Assembly: GCA_025526935.1 (NCBI GenBank)
Contig: JAHLKD010000004.1
Coordinates: 310,001 to 374,000, forward strand
DNA length: 64,000 nt
Reading direction: 5' to 3'
From: Cladochytrium replicatum
Lineage: Eukaryota; Chytridiomycota; Chytridiomycetes; Cladochytriales; Cladochytriaceae
The position numbers and the translations under genes were made by a program. Within the stretch, counting starts at the first letter, position 1, and every line of letters starts with the position of its first letter. Below the pieces are notes generated by a model that saw only the letters and a program-made list of their open reading frames with translations, searched no databases and was not told the DNA's origin. Shown here in pieces: positions 29,853 through 40,301 of this stretch.

Positions 29853-31944
29853 TCAGTTAGCGACCACACGATTGGGCTTCAACTCCTCCGGAATCTCCGG
29901 CTCCGCCAAATCCACAACCCGTCCCTCGATGACTGGAGAAATTACAGCTAATCCATATCCACCTTTGGCATTTGAATCCCCAGCAGTTGAGCGGTTGTCT
30001 TTGGCTTGGAAACAGCCATGGACAACACGCTTCCATTTGTTCGCCGCTGCTATGCGCCGTGCATCAACCGGGCTGGTCGCGATGGGTGTTGAATGAGGAG
30101 ATGGAGTGGTGTGCAAAAGGTTGAAGATGCGCATTCCAGCGAAGAATCGGCGGACGACTGCGGACAGCAGCATCCCGTCTTCCTTCGTCACGACGTACTG
30201 CGAACGTGTGAGCGCATCATACCCATCTGGAGTTGCACCAGATTAGTTAGGCAAATTTGCGTCATTTCTCATACTGACCATGACCTTCCGCAACATAACT
30301 ACGTGTTGCAACAGTGTAAGTGCGCTCGAAATCGAGTGGTTCGAAGATACCCCCATATCGTACTTGGACATCAACAACTCGGTTGCCTTTCTCCTTCCTC
30401 TGAAAGACGTTGTATGTCATCAGCATGGGTGAGAGGATAATACGTCACGAAAACTTACCGAGTCGTACTGCAGCTTCATACCAGAAACCTGTGGAAACCT
30501 CCCCTCCAAGCTCGGAACCTCGCTTACCGCACCCTCCAAAGCCTCCAGAAGGTCCTTTCCTTTGATCTTGATGACTACACACGGATCATCGAATGGAAGG
30601 ATTTCCTGAGAAACATCCACTTGATTTAACATCCCACACAAGAAGCGCTTAGTGCTTATCAATACCATAACATCCTTAATCGATATATCGCCTGGCCCAT
30701 ACAATGAATCCGAGCGAATAGTCCCACCGGCAAGAAGACCGATCTCCGCTTGATAAGCGTATCGCATAAGGTCCGCGATGAAGTTTCCGAGGGCCGATTC
30801 GTACCGCCTGCATACAGCGCTTCTGGCGTCCAGCACTACATCCGTCTTTCCGATTACCTTGCTCAGTCGGGCCGAAATAGATGCGGTTGCGTCATGGACA
30901 AGCCTGACCATTTCTTCGTCCTCGGGTTTATCCGAGGTTATCAAAACACGTTCCACTGTGATAGAATCTGACTTCAACGCGGGTCTGCCATCCGACGATG
31001 TTTCAAATGGCAAGTTAACAAGCGCAACCTCCCTGAAATCACAACCAGCTTTGAGGGACCGAACTCGACCGGTCCATGTCTTTGGCGTTTGTTGAGTAAG
31101 ATCGGCACCGTGGATCATCCAGTCATGATCATGGCCACCGAGGATCAAATCGATTTCGGGGACTTGCTCCCCAAGCAAGATATCGTTTCCCTCACGCATG
31201 TGAGTGACTGCGATGACAATATCGCATTTGTGTGGACCCACAGGGTCCTTGAGGAGATTTGCGAGCTCACGACCTTTTTCGATAAAGTTAAAGTAATCTA
31301 CCGGGGGCAAATGCGCAATGGTTTCGAGCCATTCCTCTTCCACGAGCCCGACAACTCCGATGCGAATCCCGGGACGGTCCGTGAACACTACGAAAGGTTT
31401 GGAATTTGCGATCGGATTGGTGGTGCCTTTGTTGCATACATTGGCAATCAACCACGGGAAGTTGCATGCTCCCGCCAGTTTTACCAGCGTAGCCTGCCCG
31501 AAATCCTGTGGAATTGACAAGACAATAAGAATCCGTAATGAGGTGTCCTGAAAAGCCTACAAGATCATGGTTGCCGACAGTCGCCACGTCAATACCAAGA
31601 TTGTTTAAAATGAGCATGTGCTTGCCCTATAGCAACGCTGTGAGGAACGCATTGAAATGAATATGTTGCTGGGACCCACCTTCGTTACAGTAGACTCAAG
31701 AGACGGATTGAATAGGTCCCCTCCAAACAGAATGAGGGGCTTGATTTCTCCCTCTGCGACCTTGTTGTCCACAAAGTTTCTCACAAACTTGTGAAAGCGA
31801 GCATACCCGCCGACCGGTTCGGTCTTGAAGGGATCTAAATGATACTACACATTCAAGACGGTCAATCCATCGAACGTGATCTCCACGCAAGCCTTTCCGC
31901 ACCACATCATTGAAGTGAACGATGCTCAGGTTGAATGCGCCCAT
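29853..31944 (-). CDS. 5'-nucleotidase / UshA-type metallophosphatase
   Basis: Six exons (31944-31903, 31844-31680, 31626-31561, 31505-30459, 30399-30279, 30226-29853) give 604 residues. Metal-binding motifs are in place: HFNDVYHLDP, GGDLFNPS, VGNHDLDFG, VTHMREGND and LGGHDHDW. The C-terminal substrate domain has GNFIADLMRYAYQAEIGLLAGG (with the usual GG.IR) and QVSGMKLQYDS. The family hydrolyses nucleotides or other phosphomonoesters with two metals. There is no signal peptide, so the enzyme is probably cytosolic, which differs from bacterial UshA and animal CD73. The last 110 residues are an extension ending PNRVVAN. Introns are about 50-60 nt. Its start lies only 46 bases from that of the NTA1-like gene on the other strand. 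Confidence 0.87.
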
Positions 31945-31990
31945 CTGGTCGAGGTTGAGTGCTATGGCTTGGAGTTGTGGACGTTGACCG
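31945..31990. promoter_or_regulatory. 46-bp head-to-head promoter
   Basis: Only 46 bases separate the start codons of the 5'-nucleotidase-type gene (minus) and the NTA1-like gene (plus). Both starts are fixed by conserved N-terminal sequence. The control elements and leaders must overlap this gap or the first exons, and co-regulation is likely. Confidence 0.55.
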
Positions 31991-32941
31991 ATGAAGTTTG
32001 GCGTATTGCAATTTGGACCGCAATTTAAGCGACCAGACGAAAATAGAGCAAAGGCATCAAAGATTCTGGAGCGGTACTGTACAGATCACCTCCTGATGCG
32101 TGTGTACTGATGATAATCCTTTCCTTTGTCATCAGAATACAACCACATGATATCGATGTGCTGGTCCTACCAGAACTAATATTTTCGGGATATGTCTTTC
32201 GTAGTAAAGAAGATATAAGGCCTTATGCTGAATCAGAAAGCGGACCAACAATTGAATGGGCAAAGGAACAAGGTATTTTGCCCACTGATATGCCGATCTT
32301 CTCATGACAACATTTGATGTGAAGCTATAAGGTTGAAGGCTTACGTCCAGGTTGGCTATCCACGCATCGAACCAAACGGAAAACTCCTTTACAACTCCGT
32401 CTCTCTCATTGATGCGGAAGGAAACGTGGTGAAAACGTATGACAAAACCTTTCTTTACGAAACCGATGAAACTTGGGCGGAGGAAGGCAGTGGATTTGGA
32501 TCGATCACTCTGGGGAAGAAAAGATGTGCGGTTGGTATCTGCATGGATATCAATCCCAAACAGTTCAAAGCGCCTTATGAAGCATTTGAGTTTGGAAACT
32601 TTGCAAAGAATCAGGATGTCGATCTGGTGCTACTTTCTATGGCGTGGGTGTTGAAGACGACAGGCCCGCCTTCGGCAGATTCTGAAGACACGACGGTTGC
32701 GGCGAGTAACGTCAAAGAACCGAACATGGACACACTCGAGTACTGGATCGACAGATTGCAGCCCATCATTCCGGGAGAGCGTGGAAAGGACGTGATTGTG
32801 GTTGTTGCAAATCGTGTAGGAGGCGAGAATGGCACTATTTTTACCGGTACTAGCACCGTGATGAAGTTCGGCAACGATGGGATCGAAATCGGGGCATTGA
32901 TGGGGCAAGGAATTGAAGGATTCGCCATCGCAGAGTTTTAA
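31991..32941 (+). CDS. NTA1: Carbon-nitrogen hydrolase, protein N-terminal amidase type
   Basis: Three exons (31991-32073, 32136-32272, 32325-32941) give 278 residues. It begins MKFGVLQFGPQFKRPDEN and has the nitrilase triad: Glu in LVLPELIFSGYVF, Lys in KTYDKTFLYETDE and Cys in CAVGICMDINP. The KTFLYETDETWA.EG segment matches the NTA1 branch, which deamidates N-terminal Asn and Gln and so feeds proteins into the N-degron pathway. Other amidases of the superfamily remain possible. The second intron ends at an AAG acceptor at 32324, which restores the frame (AIRLKAYVQVGYPR); a nearer-looking acceptor at 32332 would bring in a stop. It is shorter than yeast Nta1 (457 residues), which has a C-terminal extension. 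It shares a 46-bp promoter region with the 5'-nucleotidase-type gene. Confidence 0.85.
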
Positions 32942-33160
32942 TGCAATTGGTTAATATACACTCAACATTTTCACGCTGTTGGGCATGTGATGGAGGATAT
33001 TATGACTCCCGCCTCCCTCGGTTAGATTTCTTGAAGATTGCGTTTCATCATTTCACGGACTAGTTCGAAATACACAACTGACGGTCCATGGTGAACAGGG
33101 TTGAGAAGTGGTGCGCCGTTACGGAAGGAGATCCTGATCATATCTTGGACAACTGGTGGG

Positions 33161-33894
33161 TCAATTTGAATCATCCTTCTTTGATTTCAGTTCCGCTTTG
33201 CGTTGTTTCACCGGTCCAACACCTACCCTTGACCACCACTGCTTTTCAGAAACGTCTTCCAGGTTGCCGCTTCCAGAATCTGGACTTCTCTGTCGGTGTA
33301 CGATGCAATTTCGTTGCAAATCGTATTCTTGCTTTCCAAGATCTTCGTTTTGTAAAAATTGGAAAAAGCATCTCGGATCGCCTTCTGCATTGTTCCGAGA
33401 AACTCTAAAGGATTCAATTGAGTTTCTCAAGAGAACTTTCGAAGACAATCCTTGTTGAGTACCCATGAAAACAAAGTAGATCCTGAAGCATTCAATGAAC
33501 TTTGGAACAGGAACTGCTACTGGAAAGGGTTCCTGAGAGGTTCGCGATATGTTTGGTACGCACATGGAGAGAATGTAGCTAGCTATCTCGGCAGATCGCT
33601 CAACTACGTCTGCTGGGAAGTCTGGGCAGACCAACTCGATGGCTTGATGCAGCGCATTTGCCGTGTAGTTGTCTGTTTCGAATATCAGAATTAAGGCCGG
33701 TGAGGAATGGACCTAATCGTACCTGGCCACGAGAAAAGAGCTTGAAGCAATTGATTTGCAAATGAAAGTCGGTTCCGAGTTGTCGCCTTCACGTACTCGA
33801 ACTCTCGGGAGAGCACATTAACGCCGAGTTTGACGCTTTCGAAGCTTGAAAACGATTGGGTCAGGAAGTTCATTTCATAAATCGGCTCTCTCAT
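33161..33894 (-). CDS. Unrecognised helical protein, tentative
   Basis: Minus-strand pieces suggest a spliced gene. The first exon (33894 to about 33724) reads MREPIYEMNFLTQSFSSFES and joins through a 50-nt intron to DNYTANALHQAIELVCPDFP. A later piece reads FLGTMQKAIRDAFSNFYKTK and ILEAATWKTFLKSS. All segments look helical with heptad-like spacing, and a BAR-type or similar coiled fold is possible, but I see no diagnostic motif. Downstream exons and the stop are not established, and degradation is possible because the flanks are gene-poor. I give no function. Confidence 0.3.
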
Positions 33895-35023
33895 TACTAT
33901 TCAAGAACATGTCGCTGAGGACGCTCAGGGCGATCCTCAAGTAAGCGTGACAAGATGTCCTAACAGTTAGTTTTGCTTAGCCAAATCAAACTGAAAGCAT
34001 GTACGATATTTTCACCTCAAAATATATATTCAACTTATGTTTTTCTGATCAGCTCATTTGTTATTAACGACAATACCAAGCCTGTGCTTACCTACCAAAG
34101 TTCTGTGACATTTTGGATTTCCTGCACGAGACCGACGCGTCTTGCCAACGATGTGGACAAACACCTCAATTTCACACTTACCGACCCCGACAGGCTTGCC
34201 AAAGTGACATTAGCACGCAAAAAGGTTCGATATTAGTCCCAAATCATCAGCTCGGCTGCGTGGGCAAACTCTTGACATCTATAAGTTGCAGAACTTCCAG
34301 AGCTCAAGGAGAAGGAAATCCTACTGGTGCAAGATCAACCGACGAAGAAGTTATTTCTAATGCTACATCATTGAAAAGCTATCACAGCTCTCTTGCGACA
34401 TCTCCAACTCCATCAGACATTCGTGTGTCATCCGACGCTCGAACTACAATTGTGGAGAACAAGAGGGTCTGATTCGCAATGAACTCCTCGATATTCTTAT
34501 GCTGTACCATCTGGTTTTGTTGCTACACCACACAGTGACGAAGCAGAAGCTGGAGTGATAGAAACATCACTCCACCTTGGTGAATATTGCTAGATCAAGT
34601 AGCCCGGCTTGGATCTTAAAGCACGTAGAGACCAAAACTGTTCATCATTCCGGCAGCTTAGTGTGAGCGTATTTTGCAATGCCTGACAGGACCTTGGCTG
34701 ATAATATTTAAATAAGAGTTTCCTCGAATGATCAATTGGTCGAGCAGAGTGCAGTGGCTTCTCAATTAGGGGCAAAGGTTTCTTTGTTTAAAGATTTTGT
34801 TTGTGGAGAGAGCTGATTAATTTCATTCAAGCTCAAGTCTCGTATGGCCAGTGAAATAGCTGCCACGGATGCGCTCACTATTGACGACTCGAAATCGATG
34901 GTGCGACGAAACAATAACGGACCCGTGCTTTATCATTCGACAACGGGATTGAAGTTGAACTCCGCGAGCGAATAAAAGATTTAGGCGGACCGCTGGAAAT
35001 GAAGGTGTCAGAAGGGTCGCATT
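33895..35023. other. Gene-poor stretch
   Basis: About 1.1 kb with only short, interrupted frames (for example 33973-34236 and 34113-34472, plus). No domain, RNA gene or clear repeat is visible. It grades into the decayed coiled-coil locus. Confidence 0.45.
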
Positions 35024-37980
35024 TTGCGTGGGACTATCTCTGGGTCTGTTTCTCTGTCAGTAATCATGCCCGAATCGCGAAAATCGAATCTGCGACTCAA
35101 TGATTCTGAGTTTCTGAATGCCTGGAACTTGCACTTGAGGCAGCGTGTAACTCAGCTTGAAGCACAGCTGAAGGATGCCGGCGCTGTACCAGCTCCCTCA
35201 ACACTTACCGGGACGAACACGAACGAAGCGATTCAGTCTGCCGTGTCTCTTTACGTGACGAAGATGCTCAATGCTTATTCGCAGACATCAGAAACGGCCG
35301 ATTCTGTTGAGCTTGCGATGCTGAAACTCTAATTGCAGATCGAGGAGTAGGATCGAAGAATGAGAGCATAGCGCCGCTAGCAAAGCCAATGCACAACTGC
35401 AGTCGGAGCAACGCAAAGGTCGCAATCTCAAACGATCCAGTAAACGAACGAGAAAAAGTACTGAGAATGCTGCCGCTGTCTCTGCGGTGAACGAGTTGCG
35501 CCAAAAGTGTGATGAAACGAGCTTCAAGTGTCGAAAGAAACACATGCGAAAGAGTTGACCCGCTGGCAGCAGGAGAGGATTGAGCTCGCAAAAGAAGTAA
35601 AAGGGCTGAGAGAAACGCCAACTCGTGCATTACTACCGCAGGCTGGAGAGCACAGCGATCTTGTAGTGCAACTCAAAGTCGATCGCTTGCAGCTCCAAGA
35701 CAGCATTCACGAGGAAGTGCTGAGGATTCAAGAAGTTGAGACTGCTCAAGATAAAAGAGAGAGTGCGCGCGCAGCCCTAAAAGCTGAGGTTGAATCTGTA
35801 GCTCGGGATCTGGAGCGATCCAAAGCACTCAATCTCGAACTTGAGACATTACTTCGCGAAGCTCGAACAGGAATTCTTAAAGAGGAATGAATTTTTCTTT
35901 CCAATGCGTCGGAGAAAGCTGAGCTTCGAGAGAGCGAGGCGGAAGCACAGCGAGCCGCCCTGGAATCCATATTGGATCGGTTCACAATGGTCATGATCAA
36001 GCAGCCCAACACGGGCCTGCAGGCTCGGATGTAGACCGTGGAGTTGGAGCTGAAAATTGCTCGCGAGCGGGAGGAGGTTTCTCGTGCTGAGGCTGCGTCT
36101 CTTCGACTTGAGCTCGAGTGCACACGAAAGGCGCAAGCAGATTTTGGCCCCCTCCTTTTGAAGATGCAGAAGAGTGATGGAATGGCGAGCACGAAGGCCA
36201 GTGTATCATTACCTTCAGAGGACTTAGTTCCCAAATGCTTCTGAGGACAATGGGGGCAGGCCTTGTAGGCGTATGATATGTTCGAGCATTGCAGGAGCGT
36301 TGCGATAGTCTTGTAAAGGACGTTTTGGCGCATAAGCTGGCAGCAGAAACTTCCAGGGAGCAGTTGGAAGCAATGAAACCGCTCACGAGAGAGATGCGAG
36401 CATGAAGAAAAGTTGGGATGGTAGTCGCTGACAAAGCAGATCAAAAGCGAGAAGGAGAATTGGAACTGCGCGAGCAGACTCTTTCTGCCGCTGGCTCGAC
36501 TACAAACTCGAGGAATGGAAATGGCGTGCGATGGTTCGGAGCGCATGGGTTTCACGAAACACTGCAGAATAAGAAGTTCAAACAGATCCAATGCTTGCAT
36601 TTGCACGTATGAGCACAATTAAGGCTGCACTTGTAGGTGCGACTATGAGGCATTTGGACGCGATATTTTGCAAAAGGAAACGAAAAAGACGTCATAGGAG
36701 TGCGAGATATGGACGACATGAAAGCAGACGCCCATCCGTTGCAAGCAGTGTCCGTGCAGTTCCACCCGCTGGTCAATACATAAGTTCACCGTTCAGCCCA
36801 GGTGCATTTGAAGTAGATAATGCCCGATTAGCTCAGATGGAGCATATGCTTGACCAAACCGTCACCGCCTCCAAAGTGCCACCGAAAGCTATGGGCGGTT
36901 ACAACAAGTCCATTTGGAAATGACGTGGAGAATTTGGACTACCAGATTTGAGTCAACTCGGAGATCAAACGACTGATCGTGGAATTCAATGTCTCTCGCG
37001 AAGGATCAGAATTGGACATAGCGGAATTGATTCAACGGTATAACGATACTTTCGTAAAGACTGGCGGTTTGCAAGAGGAATTGCTGAGATGGAGATCGCG
37101 GTGGGAGGAAGTTGACAGTCGTTGAAGCAGCCGTGTTGAGGCAGCTATTGGAAGAGCGGGATGAACTTGAAGAGGAAACGCTTTCAGCCATTATCGACGA
37201 TGAGAACCTGGAACAGCCAACTTTTGGGAACCTGCCTACCGTACGAGCATGTGGCGACTGAGGAAGAAAGAAGCGAATCTGATGCTAAGAACGAACCAAA
37301 GGATTCAGAACTCCATAGTGGTTACCTAAATCATGGCGAACCTGAACTTGAGCCAAAAGAAAGCATGGATAGGCTTGAGCTAGTCCCTGTGATCACTTCA
37401 ATCCGAACGGCGGCGACAAAAGACGCGGCGGAAAACAATTCTCCACCGCATGGGAAACAGAGTAGCAACGGTGACATTCAGCCAGTCACTGTAGCTGCTC
37501 ACGATGTTTTGGAAGAATAGATGGTTGATAAGATCAAGGGCGCACTTGACAATCTCGGAGAAGCCATCGAATAAGCCTTTGATGACAAAGACCACCAAAT
37601 ATCTCGAGAAAACGTCTTTGGGAAACATCCCAAAGGCTGCATTTCGAATGGAGAGAGATTTACCGCTAGCTTCATCATAAAAGCCAAAGCAAAGCACTGC
37701 GAAATCAAGCGATATTGCAAGCCTGGAAGTGTTATCGAAGCATATTTCTTGTATGTTCCGAATGCTTTTTAAAGGTTTTGAAAACGAACAAAAGTTCCCA
37801 CGGGTCTTGACACACGTGTATGGCACATTGTGGCTTGATTTTTCTCCGAAGAAAACTCGACCTCCTGTACTCTTCAAAACTCGCTCGCCGGTCTCGTACA
37901 CATACTCACACCTTCTTGTCGCAATGGCACCCGAGTACGTATGGGACATGTCGAAGAGGGTTAGGGTCGGCCTGTAGCCT
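35024..37980 (+). pseudogene. Decayed long coiled-coil gene
   Basis: Plus-strand coding pieces run for almost 3 kb with repeated in-frame stops and frame changes. They include MPESRKSNLRLNDSEFLNAW (35066 onward, stop at about 35330), ETHAKELTRWQQERIELAKE to LLREARTGILKEE (35528-35890, ending TGA), VELELKIAREREEVSRAEAA (about 36040, directly after a TAG), LDIAELIQRYNDTFVKTGGL (about 37010-37080) and AAVLRQLLEERDELEEETLS (about 37130). Composition is Glu/Lys/Leu/Ala-rich with heptads, so the ancestor was a long coiled-coil protein. Stops fall between pieces in the same frame that still look coding on both sides, which short introns would not explain. Weaker remnants continue to about 37980. It lies upstream of the intact FBF1 coiled-coil gene, but I cannot show that the two are related. 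Confidence 0.6.
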
Positions 37981-38501
37981 GGAGGTGCTCGACCCTGGGG
38001 AAGGGATTCGCTAACATTATGTCAGGCTTTCATTTGCGGTGCATTGGTCCTTAGACTGCCAGCTTTTTAGTCCCAACTTGAGCGGAACCCGTTTTTGTTG
38101 GGGATTTGGAGGTTGAAATATCAGTACTGTCAATCAGCCAGTCTGCCGTTTCTCCTCTCAAACCGATACCGTCCAAGGTCACCGTTTCTCGTACTAAGAA
38201 ATTGGTGGGCCTGGTTGCTCTCGTCACCTTCAGGCGTAATGCTGGTCGGACATATGACGAGGTGTTGTCAGTTGTGAGGAGCCATCGACGTGCTGGAAAT
38301 TATGCTTCAGTTTTTCGATGGCTCTTCACTCTGATCAAACTTATGTGGGCGCCGCAGGGGCTTCGGCTCGGTGTCAAACCGTTCACTCTGTGGATAAGCG
38401 TTGCTTCCGTGTTGGGTTTGAAACCTAATGGGGTTGGACGATCATTGTGGTTTTGTCTTCTTTGGCATGTCGTATTTACGCCATTGCTTCCGGGTACTTA
38501 G

Positions 38502-39525
38502 GTACATTCCCGAATCCGTCTTGAAGAAGAGGAAGGCGCTTGAGAAGGTCGCCGCCGAGCGCGCCCAGAAGACTATCGAAATCCGCAAGGTAAGAAACCG
38601 TTCCTTGTTCGAAGCACTTTTTTGTGGAGACTTTTGGAGGGGCACTGTATGATGCACAACAATCTAGCGATAACGAAGCCTCACGGCGATGTAGTTACCA
38701 TGTTAACCATCTTTCGGGACTGACAGCGCACAATTGGTTTTTTCGGCCGTCCTCTGCTTTTCTGTGTCTGGTTGTGCTCATTTCAATCTTCGTTCAGGCG
38801 GCTAAGGCCAAGCGTGCCGTTATCTTCAAGCGTGCCGAACAGTACGTCAAGGAGTACCGTGCTAAGGAGCGCGACGAGACACGTCTCCGCCGCCAGGCCA
38901 AGACCAACAACTCTTTCTACGTTCCCCCGGAAGCCAAGCTCGCCTTCGTTGTCCGTCTTAAGGGGTAAGTGCATTAAATACAACCCATTGCTAGTCTGAC
39001 TCTTTTTTAGTATCAACAAGATCGCCCCTAAGCCCAGGAAGATCTTGCAGCTTCTCCGCTTGTACCGCATCAACCACGGTACCTTCGTTAAGCTTAACAA
39101 GGCTACCCTTAACATGATCCAGCTCATCCAGCCCTACGTTGCATGGGGGTATGTTTGTGTACGAACAATTTATTACCGTCTTTTGAATTCTTCGCGTACA
39201 TAGTTACCCCAACTTGAAGACTGTCCGTGAGTTGATCTACAAGCGCGGTTTCGCAAAGGTCGACGGCCAGCGCATCCCCATCCAGGACAACGCCATCATC
39301 GAGGAGCACCTCGGCAAGTTCGGCATCATTTGCGTTGAAGACTTGATCCACGAGATTGTCACCGTCGGCCCGAACTTCAAGCAGGCCTCCGCCTTCCTCT
39401 GGCCCTTCAAGCTCTCCAACCCCACTGGTGGTTTCAAGGGCAAGAAGACCAATCACTTCATTGAGGGTGGTGAGGCTGGTAACCGTGAGGAGTTCATCAA
39501 CGGCCTTGTTCAGAGGATGAACTAG
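38502..39525 (+). CDS. RPL7: 60S ribosomal protein L7 (uL30)
   Basis: Four exons are firm (38502-38589, 38798-38964, 39011-39148, 39204-39525) and give about 238 residues plus the start. Sequence blocks are typical of the family: [110 protein letters not shown] and the C-terminal [19 protein letters not shown]. The protein binds 28S and 5S rRNA in the large subunit. The first exon is not certain. It must end in phase 2; ATGTC at 38467-38471 would fit but needs a 30-nt intron, so a start further upstream is also possible. The 208-nt second intron is unusually long here and may hold a snoRNA. Confidence 0.93.
38642..38729 (+). ncRNA. Candidate intronic box C/D snoRNA
   Basis: Inside the 208-nt RPL7 intron there is a C-box-like ATGATGC (38649-38655) and a D-box CTGA (38720-38723). 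The flanks GCACTG (38642-38647) and CAGCGC (38724-38729) can pair at five of six positions to form a terminal stem. Ribosomal-protein introns often host such guides for rRNA 2'-O-methylation. No target was identified and the C box has one mismatch to RUGAUGA, so this is a weak call. Confidence 0.25.
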
Positions 39526-40301
39526 ATGATTGAGAGAGAAGAACAGAATGTATTTTCAATTGATCACATGCAAAAAAAAGATTGTCACGCTCTATTTACA
39601 ATCCAACAATTCTGCGTACACTGTCTAAATGACCCTTATGTGTGGGGTATAGATACATGGATATGCAACACAGACCGTTTGGTTGCGAAAAACAAATTTG
39701 CCTTTCCCTTGGAAACCGCGGTCGGCTTCGCAATGAACGCACGGACACGACGCCGGGAGCTCTGTCTCCTCGATTTAATCTCTCCTGATAAGTCTCCCCA
39801 ATCGGTCGGAAGCTTTCATGTTTTCGCAACGAACTTGCAGTCGGACGGAAAGTGGCCGACAGGTATGTAAGGTTTCGACCTAAGTGATCATTTCTGCATA
39901 TTTCACGCATCCCAGGGAAGCTGTTGATTTAGTCCCTCTGTCAGTACAAAAAGAAGACTCGCATGTAGAACCAAGACACCTTGTGGTATGGTCCCGTGCC
40001 AACGATCCGCTCTACGCAGATGCCAGTCTCGATCCAGATGTCCACTGGTCCGAGTCGTCTAGAGTTCTCAATCCAAAATCTTGCTTTATTCTCTCACGAT
40101 ATTGTACTTGCAGTTCGAGGTGTTTTATTGTGACCTTTTTTGGTTGGCACATATTAAACCAATTCTCATCCCAGCGAGACGAGAACATACTTTCTAAACT
40201 TTTGATTTTCCGGGGGGTGCTTTTTTGTGGTGCTCTTCTGCTTCGGATCATGGACGTTCGATGCCGAATCACGGCGACAATCCCTTGTCACGTGTTGGAT
40301 C
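39526..40301. other. No gene recognised
   Basis: These 776 bases between RPL7 and FBF1 contain short frames only. No motif, RNA gene or repeat is visible. The promoter of the FBF1 gene should lie at the right end. Confidence 0.45.

Noticed and set aside
32325-32332. Acceptor at 32332 for the NTA1-like gene
   Set aside because: Using it gives an immediate stop; the AAG acceptor eight bases earlier keeps the frame and the conserved VGYPR strand.
35268-36618. Long minus-strand frames opposite the coiled-coil relic
   Set aside because: They are rich in Ser, Arg and Cys, as expected for the reverse of Glu/Ala/Lys-rich coding sequence, and have no motif.
38106-38501. 131-residue frame upstream of RPL7
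   Set aside because: It has an ATG but no recognisable domain, overlaps the expected RPL7 promoter and 5' end, and ends exactly at the RPL7 acceptor, which points to chance.
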